This document shows positions 29,749 through 38,136 of a DNA stretch of 52,507 bases, piece after piece. This DNA is from Candidatus Wolfebacteria bacterium (GTDB lineage: Bacteria > Patescibacteriota > Minisyncoccia > Phycocordibacterales > GCA-2401445): NCBI GenBank assembly GCA_002401445.1, contig NVTD01000001.1, positions 1 through 52,507 of the forward strand, read 5' to 3'. Made by a program: the position numbers and the translations under genes. Every line of letters begins with the position of its first letter. Position 1 is the stretch's first letter. A model generated the notes under the pieces. That model did no database searches. It was not told the origin of the DNA and saw nothing but the letters and a program-made list of their open reading frames with translations.

Positions 29749-31887
29749 ATGGATAGAAAACCTTTTAATACTCCTATACTTTTTGTAGTTTTTAACAGAC
29801 CAGATAATACTAGGTTAGTTTTTGAAGAAATAAGAAAACAAAGACCAGCGTCGCTTTTTATTGCTGCCGACGGCCCGAGAGAAAGTAATCCTGGTGACGC
29901 TGCAAAATGTACCGAGGTCAGAAAAATTGTTTCAAATATTGACTGGCCATGTGATGTTCATACTCTTTTTAGGGAGAAAAACCTGGGATTCAGAGACGCT
30001 GAGAGGCTGGCCTTTGACTGGTTTTTTGAGAATGTTGAGGAAGGAATAATCTTAGAAGATGACCAGCTTCCACACCCTTCATTTTTTAGATACATTTCTG
30101 AAATGCTAGAAAAATATAGGAACGACGAAAAAATAATGATGATCACAGGTGGTAATTTTCTTCCAGATTTAAAAGTTAAAGAGGATTATTTTTTTTCAAA
30201 ACATTTTCCAATCTGGGGATGGGCCACATGGAGACGAGCGTGGAATAAATATGATTTTGATATCAAGAGTTGGGGCAGTACCAAAAACAAGAGGAGACTA
30301 AAGGCTATGTACCCTCAAAAATATGTTAGGGATCATTTAGTAAAAATGTTTGATGAAATTTATTACAGAAACAAAAGTACATGGGATACACAGTGGATGT
30401 ATGCATGTATCATGAACAACGGCTTCTGCATAACCCCAAGAGTGAATCTAATTTCAAATATAGGGGTTTCAGGAACTCACCAAGGAGGAAGTAATCAAAA
30501 TTTACCAGTCCATGACATTTATAGGTCAAGTAATTTGCTCCATCCGCAAAGAAAAGAAGTAAATACAAATTACGACAATGCATTCAATAAAAAGAGTTTC
30601 TCACCAAGACCATTTAGTCTTAAAAGATGGGTCGTTTCAGTACTTGTTAAATACGAAAGTATAAAAATATTATATCGCTTTTTAAGGAAAAGTTTATTGA
30701 AAATTCATACTATTTTTTATCTAACCCCTAAAATAATAAGGGTTTATATTAATAAAGTCACAAACAAACTGTACGGTATTGTTCATGTACCAGCTAGTGG
30801 GAAATTTAATGGAAATGTTTTGCTTTCTTATATTACGTCTCCTTTTGTTTTTGGACCTACAGAGTATCCGACAGACCCGCATACCAATTATTGGGAGTGT
30901 TCAGAAATAGCCCGCTTATTTTCTGTACGAGGATATTCTGTTGATATTATAGATGCAAATAATACAAACTTTAAACCGCATAGACAATATAAGGCTGTAG
31001 TGGATACAAAAAATAACCTAGAAATCCTGTCGCCAATGCTTCCTTCTTCTTGTAAGAAGGTGATGCACATTACTTCTTCCTATGGTAAGTATCAAAACAC
31101 ACAAGAAAAAGAGAGGTTGGTTAACTTAAAAAATAGACGCGGGGTTTCCTTTACAAAGCAACGAGTCGAAGAAGAGTCTGACAATCCAATGTATGCAGAT
31201 TTTTTAGAGGGATTTGGTAATAAAACAGTACATGCTTCATTTTTGAGCTTTAAAAAACCCATTCATCCAATCCCTATCTCTGTAGCAGAGACATTTGATT
31301 TTCCACAAAATAAGGACTTCTCTGTCGCTAGAAAACATTTTTTATTTTTTGGAGGAGGTGGAGCTATTCTCAAAGGACTTGACTTGGTAATTGAGGCTTT
31401 TTCTGTCATGCCAAATTTACATATACACATAGTTGGACCTGCTTCTTATGAAAAAGAATTTTCTGAAGAATATAAAAAGGAACTTGCTTTGCCAAATGTA
31501 CATCGCTATCAAAGACCAAAAATATCAAAAAACGGGGTACTCTCAATAGGAGAAGGTCTTTTCAGTGAACTGGCAGATACATGTGCTCACATAATATACC
31601 CTTCTGCCTCAGAGGGGACGTCTGGTGCCGTCATTCAAGCCATTCATGCTGGTGTTATTCCTATAGTAACTAAGGAAACAGGACTGTCTGAAAAATCTTC
31701 TCCTATATTAATTGAAGATCCATCTGTAGAGTCTATTGTCACATTGGCACAAGAAAGGTCTGAGATTGATCCGGAGCTCTTGTATAGAGAGGCCTATGAT
31801 TCATGGGAGTATGTAAATAAGCACCATACTAAAGAAAAATTTAGTGACGCTTATGCCGATTTTATTGATAATATTCTAGATATATGA
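29749..31887 (+). CDS. Two-domain glycosyltransferase (GT-A type N-terminus, GT-B/GT4-like C-terminus)
   Basis: 712 aa. Residues about 1-290 form a nucleotide-diphosphosugar transferase domain of the HlpA/GNT-I-like group: TPILFVVFNRPDNTRLVFEE, REKNLGFRDAERLAFDWFF, the metal-binding GIILEDDQLPHPSFF, and PIWGWATWRRAWNKYD. Residues about 340-712 are GT4-like: ISVAETFDFPQNKDF, FLFFGGGGAILKGLDLVIEAF, IHIVGPASYE, HIIYPSASEGTSGAVIQAIH. The two active sites in one chain suggest successive transfers onto the same acceptor. It overlaps the next gene by 4 nt (ATGA). Confidence 0.85.
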   Translation: MDRKPFNTPILFVVFNRPDNTRLVFEEIRKQRPASLFIAADGPRESNPGDAAKCTEVRKIVSNIDWPCDVHTLFREKNLGFRDAERLAFDWFFENVEEGIILEDDQLPHPSFFRYISEMLEKYRNDEKIMMITGGNFLPDLKVKEDYFFSKHFPIWGWATWRRAWNKYDFDIKSWGSTKNKRRLKAMYPQKYVRDHLVKMFDEIYYRNKSTWDTQWMYACIMNNGFCITPRVNLISNIGVSGTHQGGSNQNLPVHDIYRSSNLLHPQRKEVNTNYDNAFNKKSFSPRPFSLKRWVVSVLVKYESIKILYRFLRKSLLKIHTIFYLTPKIIRVYINKVTNKLYGIVHVPASGKFNGNVLLSYITSPFVFGPTEYPTDPHTNYWECSEIARLFSVRGYSVDIIDANNTNFKPHRQYKAVVDTKNNLEILSPMLPSSCKKVMHITSSYGKYQNTQEKERLVNLKNRRGVSFTKQRVEEESDNPMYADFLEGFGNKTVHASFLSFKKPIHPIPISVAETFDFPQNKDFSVARKHFLFFGGGGAILKGLDLVIEAFSVMPNLHIHIVGPASYEKEFSEEYKKELALPNVHRYQRPKISKNGVLSIGEGLFSELADTCAHIIYPSASEGTSGAVIQAIHAGVIPIVTKETGLSEKSSPILIEDPSVESIVTLAQERSEIDPELLYREAYDSWEYVNKHHTKEKFSDAYADFIDNILDI

Positions 31888-32744
31888 GCAACCCTTTAAT
31901 TTCAGTAATATTACCTACACACAATAATTCTTCTACAATAAAAGAAGCGATCACTTCTATAATCAATCAGACATACAAAAATTTGGAGATAGTGATAGTT
32001 GATGATAAAAGTACTGACGACACAAGAGAAATAGTTAAGAACATGCAAGAAGAAAACCCCAATAAAAAGATTCTTTATTACTTACTCCCATTTGATGATC
32101 CCGCCCGCTTCAACAAACGAGGGAGAAATATTAATGCTGGCTACTCAGCAAGAAACTACGGACTAGAGAGGGTAAGTGGTGAGTGGGTTACCTTTCAGGA
32201 TGCTGATGATGTTTCCTTTTTAAACAGAATCGAGTGGCAATATAAATTTGCACAAAAATATAACTCAATCCATATTTGTACTAATGCTATTTTTTTAAAA
32301 AAAGAATGGTCTGAAAAAAAGTTTGATGTTGAAAAATACTTAGCTGATAATCCTGATCACATAACCAACAGCGAAGAACTATATAAAATGGCAAAAAAAG
32401 CAAAAGGGATTATTATTCCATTTCTGGGTAAGCTAAACTCAAAAATTCCTTTTGGATTAAAAACAAGCAGAGTTATAAACAAACTATTTTTTGGTAATTT
32501 AGATCCATATCCAGCAGCAGCCAACAGTCCTTTATTTAAAAAAGAGATTTTCAAAAAAGTAAAATTCCGCCAAACTCAATACAGAATTTGGCCATCATTT
32601 GTTGGAAGAGGAGCTGATCGCGATTTCAATTTTCAAATCGCCGAGACTTTCAAAAATAGTGTCGTAATAAAAGCCCCACTCTACATGTGGCGCCAAGACC
32701 CCAATAAATTTAATTTCAAGGAATTCGAAAAATATATAATATAA
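31884..32744 (+). CDS. GT2-family glycosyltransferase
   Basis: 286 aa with the GT-A N-terminus LISVILPTHNNSSTIKEAIT, then INQTYKNLEIVIVDDKSTDD and the metal-binding region GEWVTFQDADDVSF. The C-terminal part after about residue 170 is unassigned. It transfers a sugar from a nucleotide donor in the cytosol. Translationally coupled to the upstream two-domain transferase (4-nt overlap). Contains a T7A7 tract at about 32290-32303 that could be prone to slippage. Confidence 0.9.
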   Translation: MSNPLISVILPTHNNSSTIKEAITSIINQTYKNLEIVIVDDKSTDDTREIVKNMQEENPNKKILYYLLPFDDPARFNKRGRNINAGYSARNYGLERVSGEWVTFQDADDVSFLNRIEWQYKFAQKYNSIHICTNAIFLKKEWSEKKFDVEKYLADNPDHITNSEELYKMAKKAKGIIIPFLGKLNSKIPFGLKTSRVINKLFFGNLDPYPAAANSPLFKKEIFKKVKFRQTQYRIWPSFVGRGADRDFNFQIAETFKNSVVIKAPLYMWRQDPNKFNFKEFEKYII

Positions 32745-32763
32745 TTTTAGAAATCACTTCAAA

Positions 32764-33507
32764 TTAAAGGGTTTTCCTTATAACAGAAACTCCCTTATGC
32801 TTAACTACCTCAGAAGCACACTCATTAGCAAATTTTATGGAACTTTTTATATCTTCTGTTTCAATATATTTTGCAAGTAGGGCTGCGAAAAAACTATCGC
32901 CAGCACCAGAAGTATCTTTAACTTCCACCCGATCAGCAACTGGATATAATTCACCCATAAAAGTTGCCCCTCCACCTCCTTTTGTACAAATTATTTTCTT
33001 TTCAATATCATCAGTTATCGAGCCCAGAGATCTTTCATACTCATAATTATTTATCTTAATAAATTTGGCCTTTTTGGCCCAATCCCCCAAAACCTTTTTT
33101 GTATCAATAAAAACAGTGTCGTTATTTTCACAGATATATTTTATGTCTTCCTCAATCAAAAATCCCTTATTATAATCTGAAATAGCAATAATATCATAAT
33201 CAAAAGGAATCTTTTTAACATCTATTCTTTTTATATTATGATCTGTATCAACCCTTAAAAACGCATGGTTGCTGCCATGGTGCATATACCTAGTCTTCGT
33301 GACATCTTGCCAATTTTCATTTGTAATAACATCGCAGTTATCAATAATATTATTAATATTTCTTTCGACATTTTTTACCATTCCGGGATTTTCTTTCTGT
33401 TCAATAATATTAAGTACTGGAATAGGCAAATCTGGAGCTAGACGATTAGCCCCACAGTACACAAATATATCCTTGCAACCTTCTCCTATCAATAATATTT
33501 TTTTCAT
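32764..33507 (-). CDS. PfkB-family kinase resembling the HldE/RfaE heptose-7-phosphate kinase domain
   Basis: 247 aa. GEGCKDIFVYCGANRLAPDL followed by PIPVLNI matches the D.Y..G...RLSPEAPVPV start of HldE kinase domains, and the C-terminus has the KDTSGAGDSFFAALLA catalytic signature. The usual domain is about 310 aa; about 60 residues are missing from the lid and central sheet, so activity or substrate may differ. Last gene of a tightly coupled four-gene operon (ATGA overlap with the upstream gene). No nucleotidyltransferase partner is visible in the window. Confidence 0.85.
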   Translation of the reverse strand: MKKILLIGEGCKDIFVYCGANRLAPDLPIPVLNIIEQKENPGMVKNVERNINNIIDNCDVITNENWQDVTKTRYMHHGSNHAFLRVDTDHNIKRIDVKKIPFDYDIIAISDYNKGFLIEEDIKYICENNDTVFIDTKKVLGDWAKKAKFIKINNYEYERSLGSITDDIEKKIICTKGGGGATFMGELYPVADRVEVKDTSGAGDSFFAALLAKYIETEDIKSSIKFANECASEVVKHKGVSVIRKTL

Positions 33508-34427
33508 ATCTTTTCTATTTTACCTGTTCTTGTATTATAAAATGGAGCGTCCTTCAAGAAAAAACTTATCGTCTCCTCGTGTTCCATAAAATAACGTTTA
33601 CCATCTTTGTCTCGGCACTCTTTTGTTGTTGTATTCACAAAACCCTCTTCTGGTGTCAAATGTCTTAATTCCCCCAATTTATCTTTTCTCACAAAAAAAG
33701 CATTTATTCCTTGACGACTACATCCAACAAGAGAGTACCCCTTTACTTCAGCCAAATCACAAAGTGAAGTTAGCGATGCTCCGCAATACCAAGTTCCATA
33801 ATCACTCTTTGTTCTAACAAAATTTTCTTCATACGGAATAGTAATGGGCTTTAATCCAAAAAGTGGGTTGTACTCGATTACAACAATAGTTGGTGAAGTT
33901 TTTATTGCTTCCCAAATCCAATAATCGTTTCCATCAATATCTATGTTAAGTAAGCCAACTTCTTTAAATTTAATTAGATCATTTATGTTTTCTACAGTTA
34001 CAAATGCCTGTTTTGCCTCAATATCGAAAAAGGGATAATATTCACTGTTTTTTAAAGAATCAACAGGTGAACCGTCTATTGCAATACCACTCCAATTATT
34101 ATTTTGTAAGAGAAACCTTGTGTCTGGTTGTGTATATCTTCCTCCCCCTATATCTACAAATGTTTTTGGGCAATCAATTTTACTAATAAGATACTGAATG
34201 ATTCCATCATCACCACCTTGAGAGAAAATGCTAAACTCTGCCTCGTGTATATCTTCTAAAGTTCCTTTTCTTAGTAATGCTTCTGTTAAAAGTTTCCCTA
34301 ACAAAAGCTTCTGTTTGTCAGACTCGCTTGTAATCAATCCTTCAATTTCTCTAATTTTATTATCAAAATTTATATAGTTATAAATTTTTTTCTTGATCTT
34401 TCTAAATAAACTTTCCATTGTTTTCAA
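33504..34427 (-). CDS. FkbM-like methyltransferase-fold protein
   Basis: 307 aa. Helical N-terminus (LFRKIKKKIYNYINFDNKIR), then FSQGGDDGIIQYLISKIDCP and the SAM-like loop TFVDIGGGRYTQPDTRFLLQ, GIAIDGSP, and LLNIDIDGNDYWIWEAIKTS, the position of the FkbM KIDVEGHE-type motif. YNPLFGLKPITIPYEENF follows. Likely O-methylates a sugar, or is a degenerate relative. Third gene of the operon, 3 nt after the thiamine enzyme; the ATG at 34418 is an alternative start. Confidence 0.75.
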   Translation of the reverse strand: MKTMESLFRKIKKKIYNYINFDNKIREIEGLITSESDKQKLLLGKLLTEALLRKGTLEDIHEAEFSIFSQGGDDGIIQYLISKIDCPKTFVDIGGGRYTQPDTRFLLQNNNWSGIAIDGSPVDSLKNSEYYPFFDIEAKQAFVTVENINDLIKFKEVGLLNIDIDGNDYWIWEAIKTSPTIVVIEYNPLFGLKPITIPYEENFVRTKSDYGTWYCGASLTSLCDLAEVKGYSLVGCSRQGINAFFVRKDKLGELRHLTPEEGFVNTTTKECRDKDGKRYFMEHEETISFFLKDAPFYNTRTGKIEKI

Positions 34428-34430
34428 TGT

Positions 34431-35633
34431 TTAATATCTGCTTTTTCTTTCTACTATCATAACAGGTCTTCCGGATAGCTGAGCGGTTTTAAAAGCTTTT
34501 AATACGTCCACCCCCGTCACTGGATCGAAAACAGGAAAATCTACCAGTTTTTTAAATGCTTCTGTGAAATCTTGAGAGTGTGTAGGACCTGAATAAAAAG
34601 GACCTGCATCTGCTGTTACTGCTCTTATTATTACAGGAACCTTATACTCTCCATGAGAAATTCTTTCAATTTTATCGATATGATTAACTATCGCATCAGC
34701 AGCAACTAAAATAAAATCATGTCTCTCAATATATAAAACAGGAATAAATCCTTCAAAAGACATGCCGATAGCTAATCCTGACATAAGATTTTCTGCGACT
34801 GGCGTTTCTATTTTTTGTTCATTTGGAACATTTTTTAATGTCCCCATAGCATCACCCTGTGCTACATTATATCCAATAAACACAGCTCCCTCTTTGCCAA
34901 GTTCATCCATTGATTGAATTACAGCATCCTTATAGGTAATGTCTAATCCTTCTAACTCCTCAAAGGACGGAAATGTTTCTGGTTTTAAGGGTGGAAAATA
35001 TTCTTCGTCTGTCTTCTTAACAGCTTTTGATAGATCAATCATTCCAGGTTTTCGGGCGTGTGGATACGTAATGTCATAACTATATTTGATGACGGAAGGA
35101 GAATCCCATTTATAGTCTGCGGTCTTACCCCATCTTTCCTCATTTGTGGTTTCAACAGATCTATTATTACTTTCAATAACAAAAGTACAAGGAAGATCCC
35201 AGCCATCAACATATCGAACTGCCTCAAACAGATGCCCAGAATCTTCTGTACCGTCACCGACAAAACACCAAACTTTTTGCTTTGATCCTTTCTTCTTGAG
35301 TGCAAGAGCTATTCCCGCAGCTATCGCTGGTGTCCCACCAATAATTGCAGAACAAAAGAAATTCTTTTCTCTGTCATACACAAACATACTTTTACCGTCG
35401 AGTATACTCTGCTTCAACACATCTGGAGATATTCCATGTAGTAATGCGTGGTAATGATTCCGGTGATTTGAAATAACATAATCACCTTCTTTTATATCTT
35501 TAAAAATATCAATTAGAGGCTCTTCATTACCGCCAGAGAGGTGAAATAGAAATGGCAATTTATTGTCCATGTATAGATCGCCAATTTCATTTTCAAAGGC
35601 GACTAATTCTTCTTTTGTCCATTGTTTTCTCAT
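34431..35633 (-). CDS. Miniature fused E1-type thiamine-diphosphate enzyme
   Basis: 400 aa combining E1-alpha and E1-beta halves of the 2-oxoacid dehydrogenase / transketolase superfamily. Alpha part: NHRNHYHALLHGISPDVLKQ, then GDGTEDSGHLFEAVRYVDGW (GDG at 126-128) and VIESNNRSVETT with NN at 156-157, the GDG-X(27)-NN thiamine signature. Beta part from about 215: TPVAENLMSGLAIGMSFEGF with the Glu that activates thiamine, then HDFILVAADAIVNHID and SGPTHSQDF. Normal alpha plus beta total about 650 residues, so both halves are trimmed. No E2 or E3 genes are here, so a carboligation or ketol transfer on a sugar or keto acid is likelier than dehydrogenation. Start overlaps the dehydrogenase stop (TAATG). 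Confidence 0.85.
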   Translation of the reverse strand: MRKQWTKEELVAFENEIGDLYMDNKLPFLFHLSGGNEEPLIDIFKDIKEGDYVISNHRNHYHALLHGISPDVLKQSILDGKSMFVYDREKNFFCSAIIGGTPAIAAGIALALKKKGSKQKVWCFVGDGTEDSGHLFEAVRYVDGWDLPCTFVIESNNRSVETTNEERWGKTADYKWDSPSVIKYSYDITYPHARKPGMIDLSKAVKKTDEEYFPPLKPETFPSFEELEGLDITYKDAVIQSMDELGKEGAVFIGYNVAQGDAMGTLKNVPNEQKIETPVAENLMSGLAIGMSFEGFIPVLYIERHDFILVAADAIVNHIDKIERISHGEYKVPVIIRAVTADAGPFYSGPTHSQDFTEAFKKLVDFPVFDPVTGVDVLKAFKTAQLSGRPVMIVERKSRY

Positions 35634-36673
35634 TAGGAAGACAATTCTATCATTATTCTCCCTGCCTGGCCAGATCGTACCAAATGTATTGCTTCGTTAA
35701 TATCATCTAATTTCATTGTATGACTAATTATTCCTTCGATAGAGAGAACTCCCGCTTGGTGCATACGCACGTATCTCGCAATCTGACGACCTGGCGAAAA
35801 CCCTCCTCCTTGTGTTGCCATAATTTTTTTACCATCACCCTCAAAAAGATGTACTGCATTTTTCAACTCAACTGATTCTCCTGGTTTTGGCTGACCAACG
35901 AAAATAAATCTTCCTGTTCCAGAGAGAAGTTGGATTGTCTCTTCCAAACTTTGCTTGTTTCCTGAAGTATCTATAATGACATCAATCTCAGTAATTCCAA
36001 AAGCTTTCTCGATTTCAGATGATATATTGTGAGTAGTACAATTAATATACAGGTTAGCTCCTAGAGATTCACATATTTCCTTTTTACTATCAGTAACATC
36101 GACGATAATAATCGGATACGCACTCGCCAATTTAGCTGCGGTGACAAGATTGACGCCAAGTCCACCTGCACCAATAATCAAAACACTCTCTCCAAACTTT
36201 ACATTTGCTTCTTCATTTACCGTACCTAATGCAGTCGACAACCCACATCCCAACAGAGCACACAGCTCATTTGGAGTGTCTTGCGGAACGGGTGTTATCC
36301 GGTTTTCTGAAACAATGGAATATTCGCTTAACGTCGTAACCTTACCACCACTTATTATATTTCCATTATATGTATATTTGGGAAAATCAGATTCTATGCC
36401 ATCACCCTTTCGCCAATGCATAACCACCTTGTCTCCCTTTTTTACCTTAGTCACACCAACACCAACTTCTTCCACGATGCCACATCCTTCATGTCCCAAG
36501 AGATGTGGCATGAAGCGAGCATTATTTTTATTGCCAGCAATTTCTTGGAGCTGCGCGCCGCATATACCGCTCATTATTACCTTAACTAAAACCTGCCCAA
36601 AGGACACATCTGTCAATCCTACTTCTCCAACTAGCAATTCCCCGTTTACTTTTTCTAATATTACTGCTTTCAT
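35633..36673 (-). CDS. Zinc-dependent alcohol dehydrogenase (MDR family)
   Basis: 346 aa. Catalytic-zinc Cys in MSGICGAQLQEIAG, GHEGCGIVEEVGVGVTKVKK with the second ligand His, and the Rossmann fold SVLIIGAGGLGVNLVTAAKL. The four-Cys structural-zinc lobe typical of yeast/horse ADH is absent (that region reads HWRKGDGIESDFPKYTYNGN). The end ...LVRSGQAGRIMIELSS is usual. First gene of the coupled operon ADH - thiamine enzyme - FkbM-like - kinase; may reduce the product of the thiamine enzyme. Divergent from the next plus-strand operon across a 59-nt hairpin. Confidence 0.92.
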   Translation of the reverse strand: MKAVILEKVNGELLVGEVGLTDVSFGQVLVKVIMSGICGAQLQEIAGNKNNARFMPHLLGHEGCGIVEEVGVGVTKVKKGDKVVMHWRKGDGIESDFPKYTYNGNIISGGKVTTLSEYSIVSENRITPVPQDTPNELCALLGCGLSTALGTVNEEANVKFGESVLIIGAGGLGVNLVTAAKLASAYPIIIVDVTDSKKEICESLGANLYINCTTHNISSEIEKAFGITEIDVIIDTSGNKQSLEETIQLLSGTGRFIFVGQPKPGESVELKNAVHLFEGDGKKIMATQGGGFSPGRQIARYVRMHQAGVLSIEGIISHTMKLDDINEAIHLVRSGQAGRIMIELSS

Positions 36674-36740
36674 ATTTTAAATGATTCTATTAATTATGAC
36701 TATCTATTTTTCTGATTATTAATGATAACAATAAATGCTA

Positions 36741-36799
36741 TAATAGACCTCTTCCAAAATTCTTTCCAAGCTTGGAGTAATTTTGGAAAAGGTCTATTA
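36741..36799. promoter_or_regulatory. 59-nt hairpin between divergent operons, with TATAAT at its base
   Basis: TAATAGACCTCTTCCAAAATT and its near-perfect complement (one mismatch) enclose an inner perfect palindrome TCCAAGCTTGGA. An extended -10, TGC TATAAT (36736-36744), overlaps the left arm. A plus-strand transcript from it would carry most of the hairpin in its 5' leader, upstream of the gene at 36853. Confidence 0.7.
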
Positions 36800-36852
36800 A
36801 ATCAAAAAATGGGCTAAAAATTATGAATGAATTCTACATCACAAAGGGAAAA

Positions 36853-38130
36853 ATGTCTACAGTGATACTGTGCCACCACCTAGGTTTAGGTGATCATGTT
36901 ATGTGTCATGGAATCGTTCGAGAATATTGTAAAAAATATAGCAAGGTTCTCATTTTTTCTAAACCACATAATTACGATTCTGTATCTTTTATGTTTAGAG
37001 ACATAGCCAACCTAGCAATTGCCAAAGGTGATGACACCACCATGAAAGAATTTATTCAGCTTAATACATCTAAATTCCAAGGGCTAAAATATGATGAGGT
37101 AAAAGCCATAGGCTTTCAACACTTAAATAGAGAAAGCGGTATTCCTCTTGAATGGCAATTTTACCAAATCGCCGGTGTTCCTTTCGAAAAAAAGTGGAGT
37201 AGCTTTTTTATTAATAGAGATATTGAAAGAGAGAAAGCACTTTTTGAAAAAATTGCTCCAAAAGAAGACTATGTGTTTCTACACGAGGACACCTCTCGAA
37301 AATACATAATCAAAAGAAACCTGATCAACAAAAATTATGCGCTAGTAACTCCTGGGATAGAACTTACGAGCAACTTTTCTGATTATTGCAGTATCATAGA
37401 AAAGGCAAAGGAAATCCATGTCATTGACTCTTCATTCATGTTCCTGATAGATTGCCTTCCTTATAACAATCCAGACCAAAAACTTTATATTCATAGGTAT
37501 GCTCGAGAAAACAATGAATGGCAACTCCCAATACTCAAAAAAGACTGGCATATATTTATAGAAGAACCGAGTAAATTAGACCCTTTAAAGAATCTTATAA
37601 AGAGGCTCTCGAATCTCAAGACACCAATTTTCATACACATATTCTTAAAAAGAGCTGTACGTAAAATATTTAAAATATTAAACTGGTCTATGAATCGACC
37701 GAAACAAACTGATATACTCGCACTTATTAGACGATACGTACCGGGAAAATCATTTATTGCCATTTCTTCAGAAAAAAGCAATGATACTGCATACATATCA
37801 GCAGCAAAGATCATGGGAGCCACAAAGACTGGTATTATAACCTTGAATACACTAGAAAAAGTTGAATCCGCAGATATTGTGTTTTGTTCTAGCTCACTCT
37901 TAACAAATCCCAATCTACTCGAACTACTTAAAAAACTACGCACCATAACAAACCAAACCCTTATTCTTAGCATACCTTCTGCTGTTAATACATTAAACAA
38001 GAAAGGGCTAACGGGTATTACGCTAAGTGACACTGGGTCAGTGTTTACGCAAGCAGGATTTGAAATACGAGAAAAGCACATACTACCTCTTGATTCGTGT
38101 TTAGTATGCCGTGCGGTTCCAATAACATAA
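36853..38130 (+). CDS. Glycosyltransferase-like protein (GT9-like N-terminus) with degenerate methyltransferase-like C-terminus
   Basis: 425 aa. The start STVILCHHLGLGDHVMCHGI resembles the GLGDxL motif opening GT-B heptosyltransferase (GT9) proteins; IHVIDSSFMFLIDC is a GT9-like donor-site segment. After about residue 300 comes a region reminiscent of a class I methyltransferase lacking a clear SAM motif (FIAISSEKSNDTAYISAAKI, ESADIVFCSSSLL, FTQAGFEIREKHILPLDSCL). Function unproven. I chose 36853 because AAGGG sits 5 nt upstream and alignment starts there; the ATG at 36823 adds ten residues. Confidence 0.6.
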   Translation: MSTVILCHHLGLGDHVMCHGIVREYCKKYSKVLIFSKPHNYDSVSFMFRDIANLAIAKGDDTTMKEFIQLNTSKFQGLKYDEVKAIGFQHLNRESGIPLEWQFYQIAGVPFEKKWSSFFINRDIEREKALFEKIAPKEDYVFLHEDTSRKYIIKRNLINKNYALVTPGIELTSNFSDYCSIIEKAKEIHVIDSSFMFLIDCLPYNNPDQKLYIHRYARENNEWQLPILKKDWHIFIEEPSKLDPLKNLIKRLSNLKTPIFIHIFLKRAVRKIFKILNWSMNRPKQTDILALIRRYVPGKSFIAISSEKSNDTAYISAAKIMGATKTGIITLNTLEKVESADIVFCSSSLLTNPNLLELLKKLRTITNQTLILSIPSAVNTLNKKGLTGITLSDTGSVFTQAGFEIREKHILPLDSCLVCRAVPIT

Positions 38131-38136
38131 TCCAAA

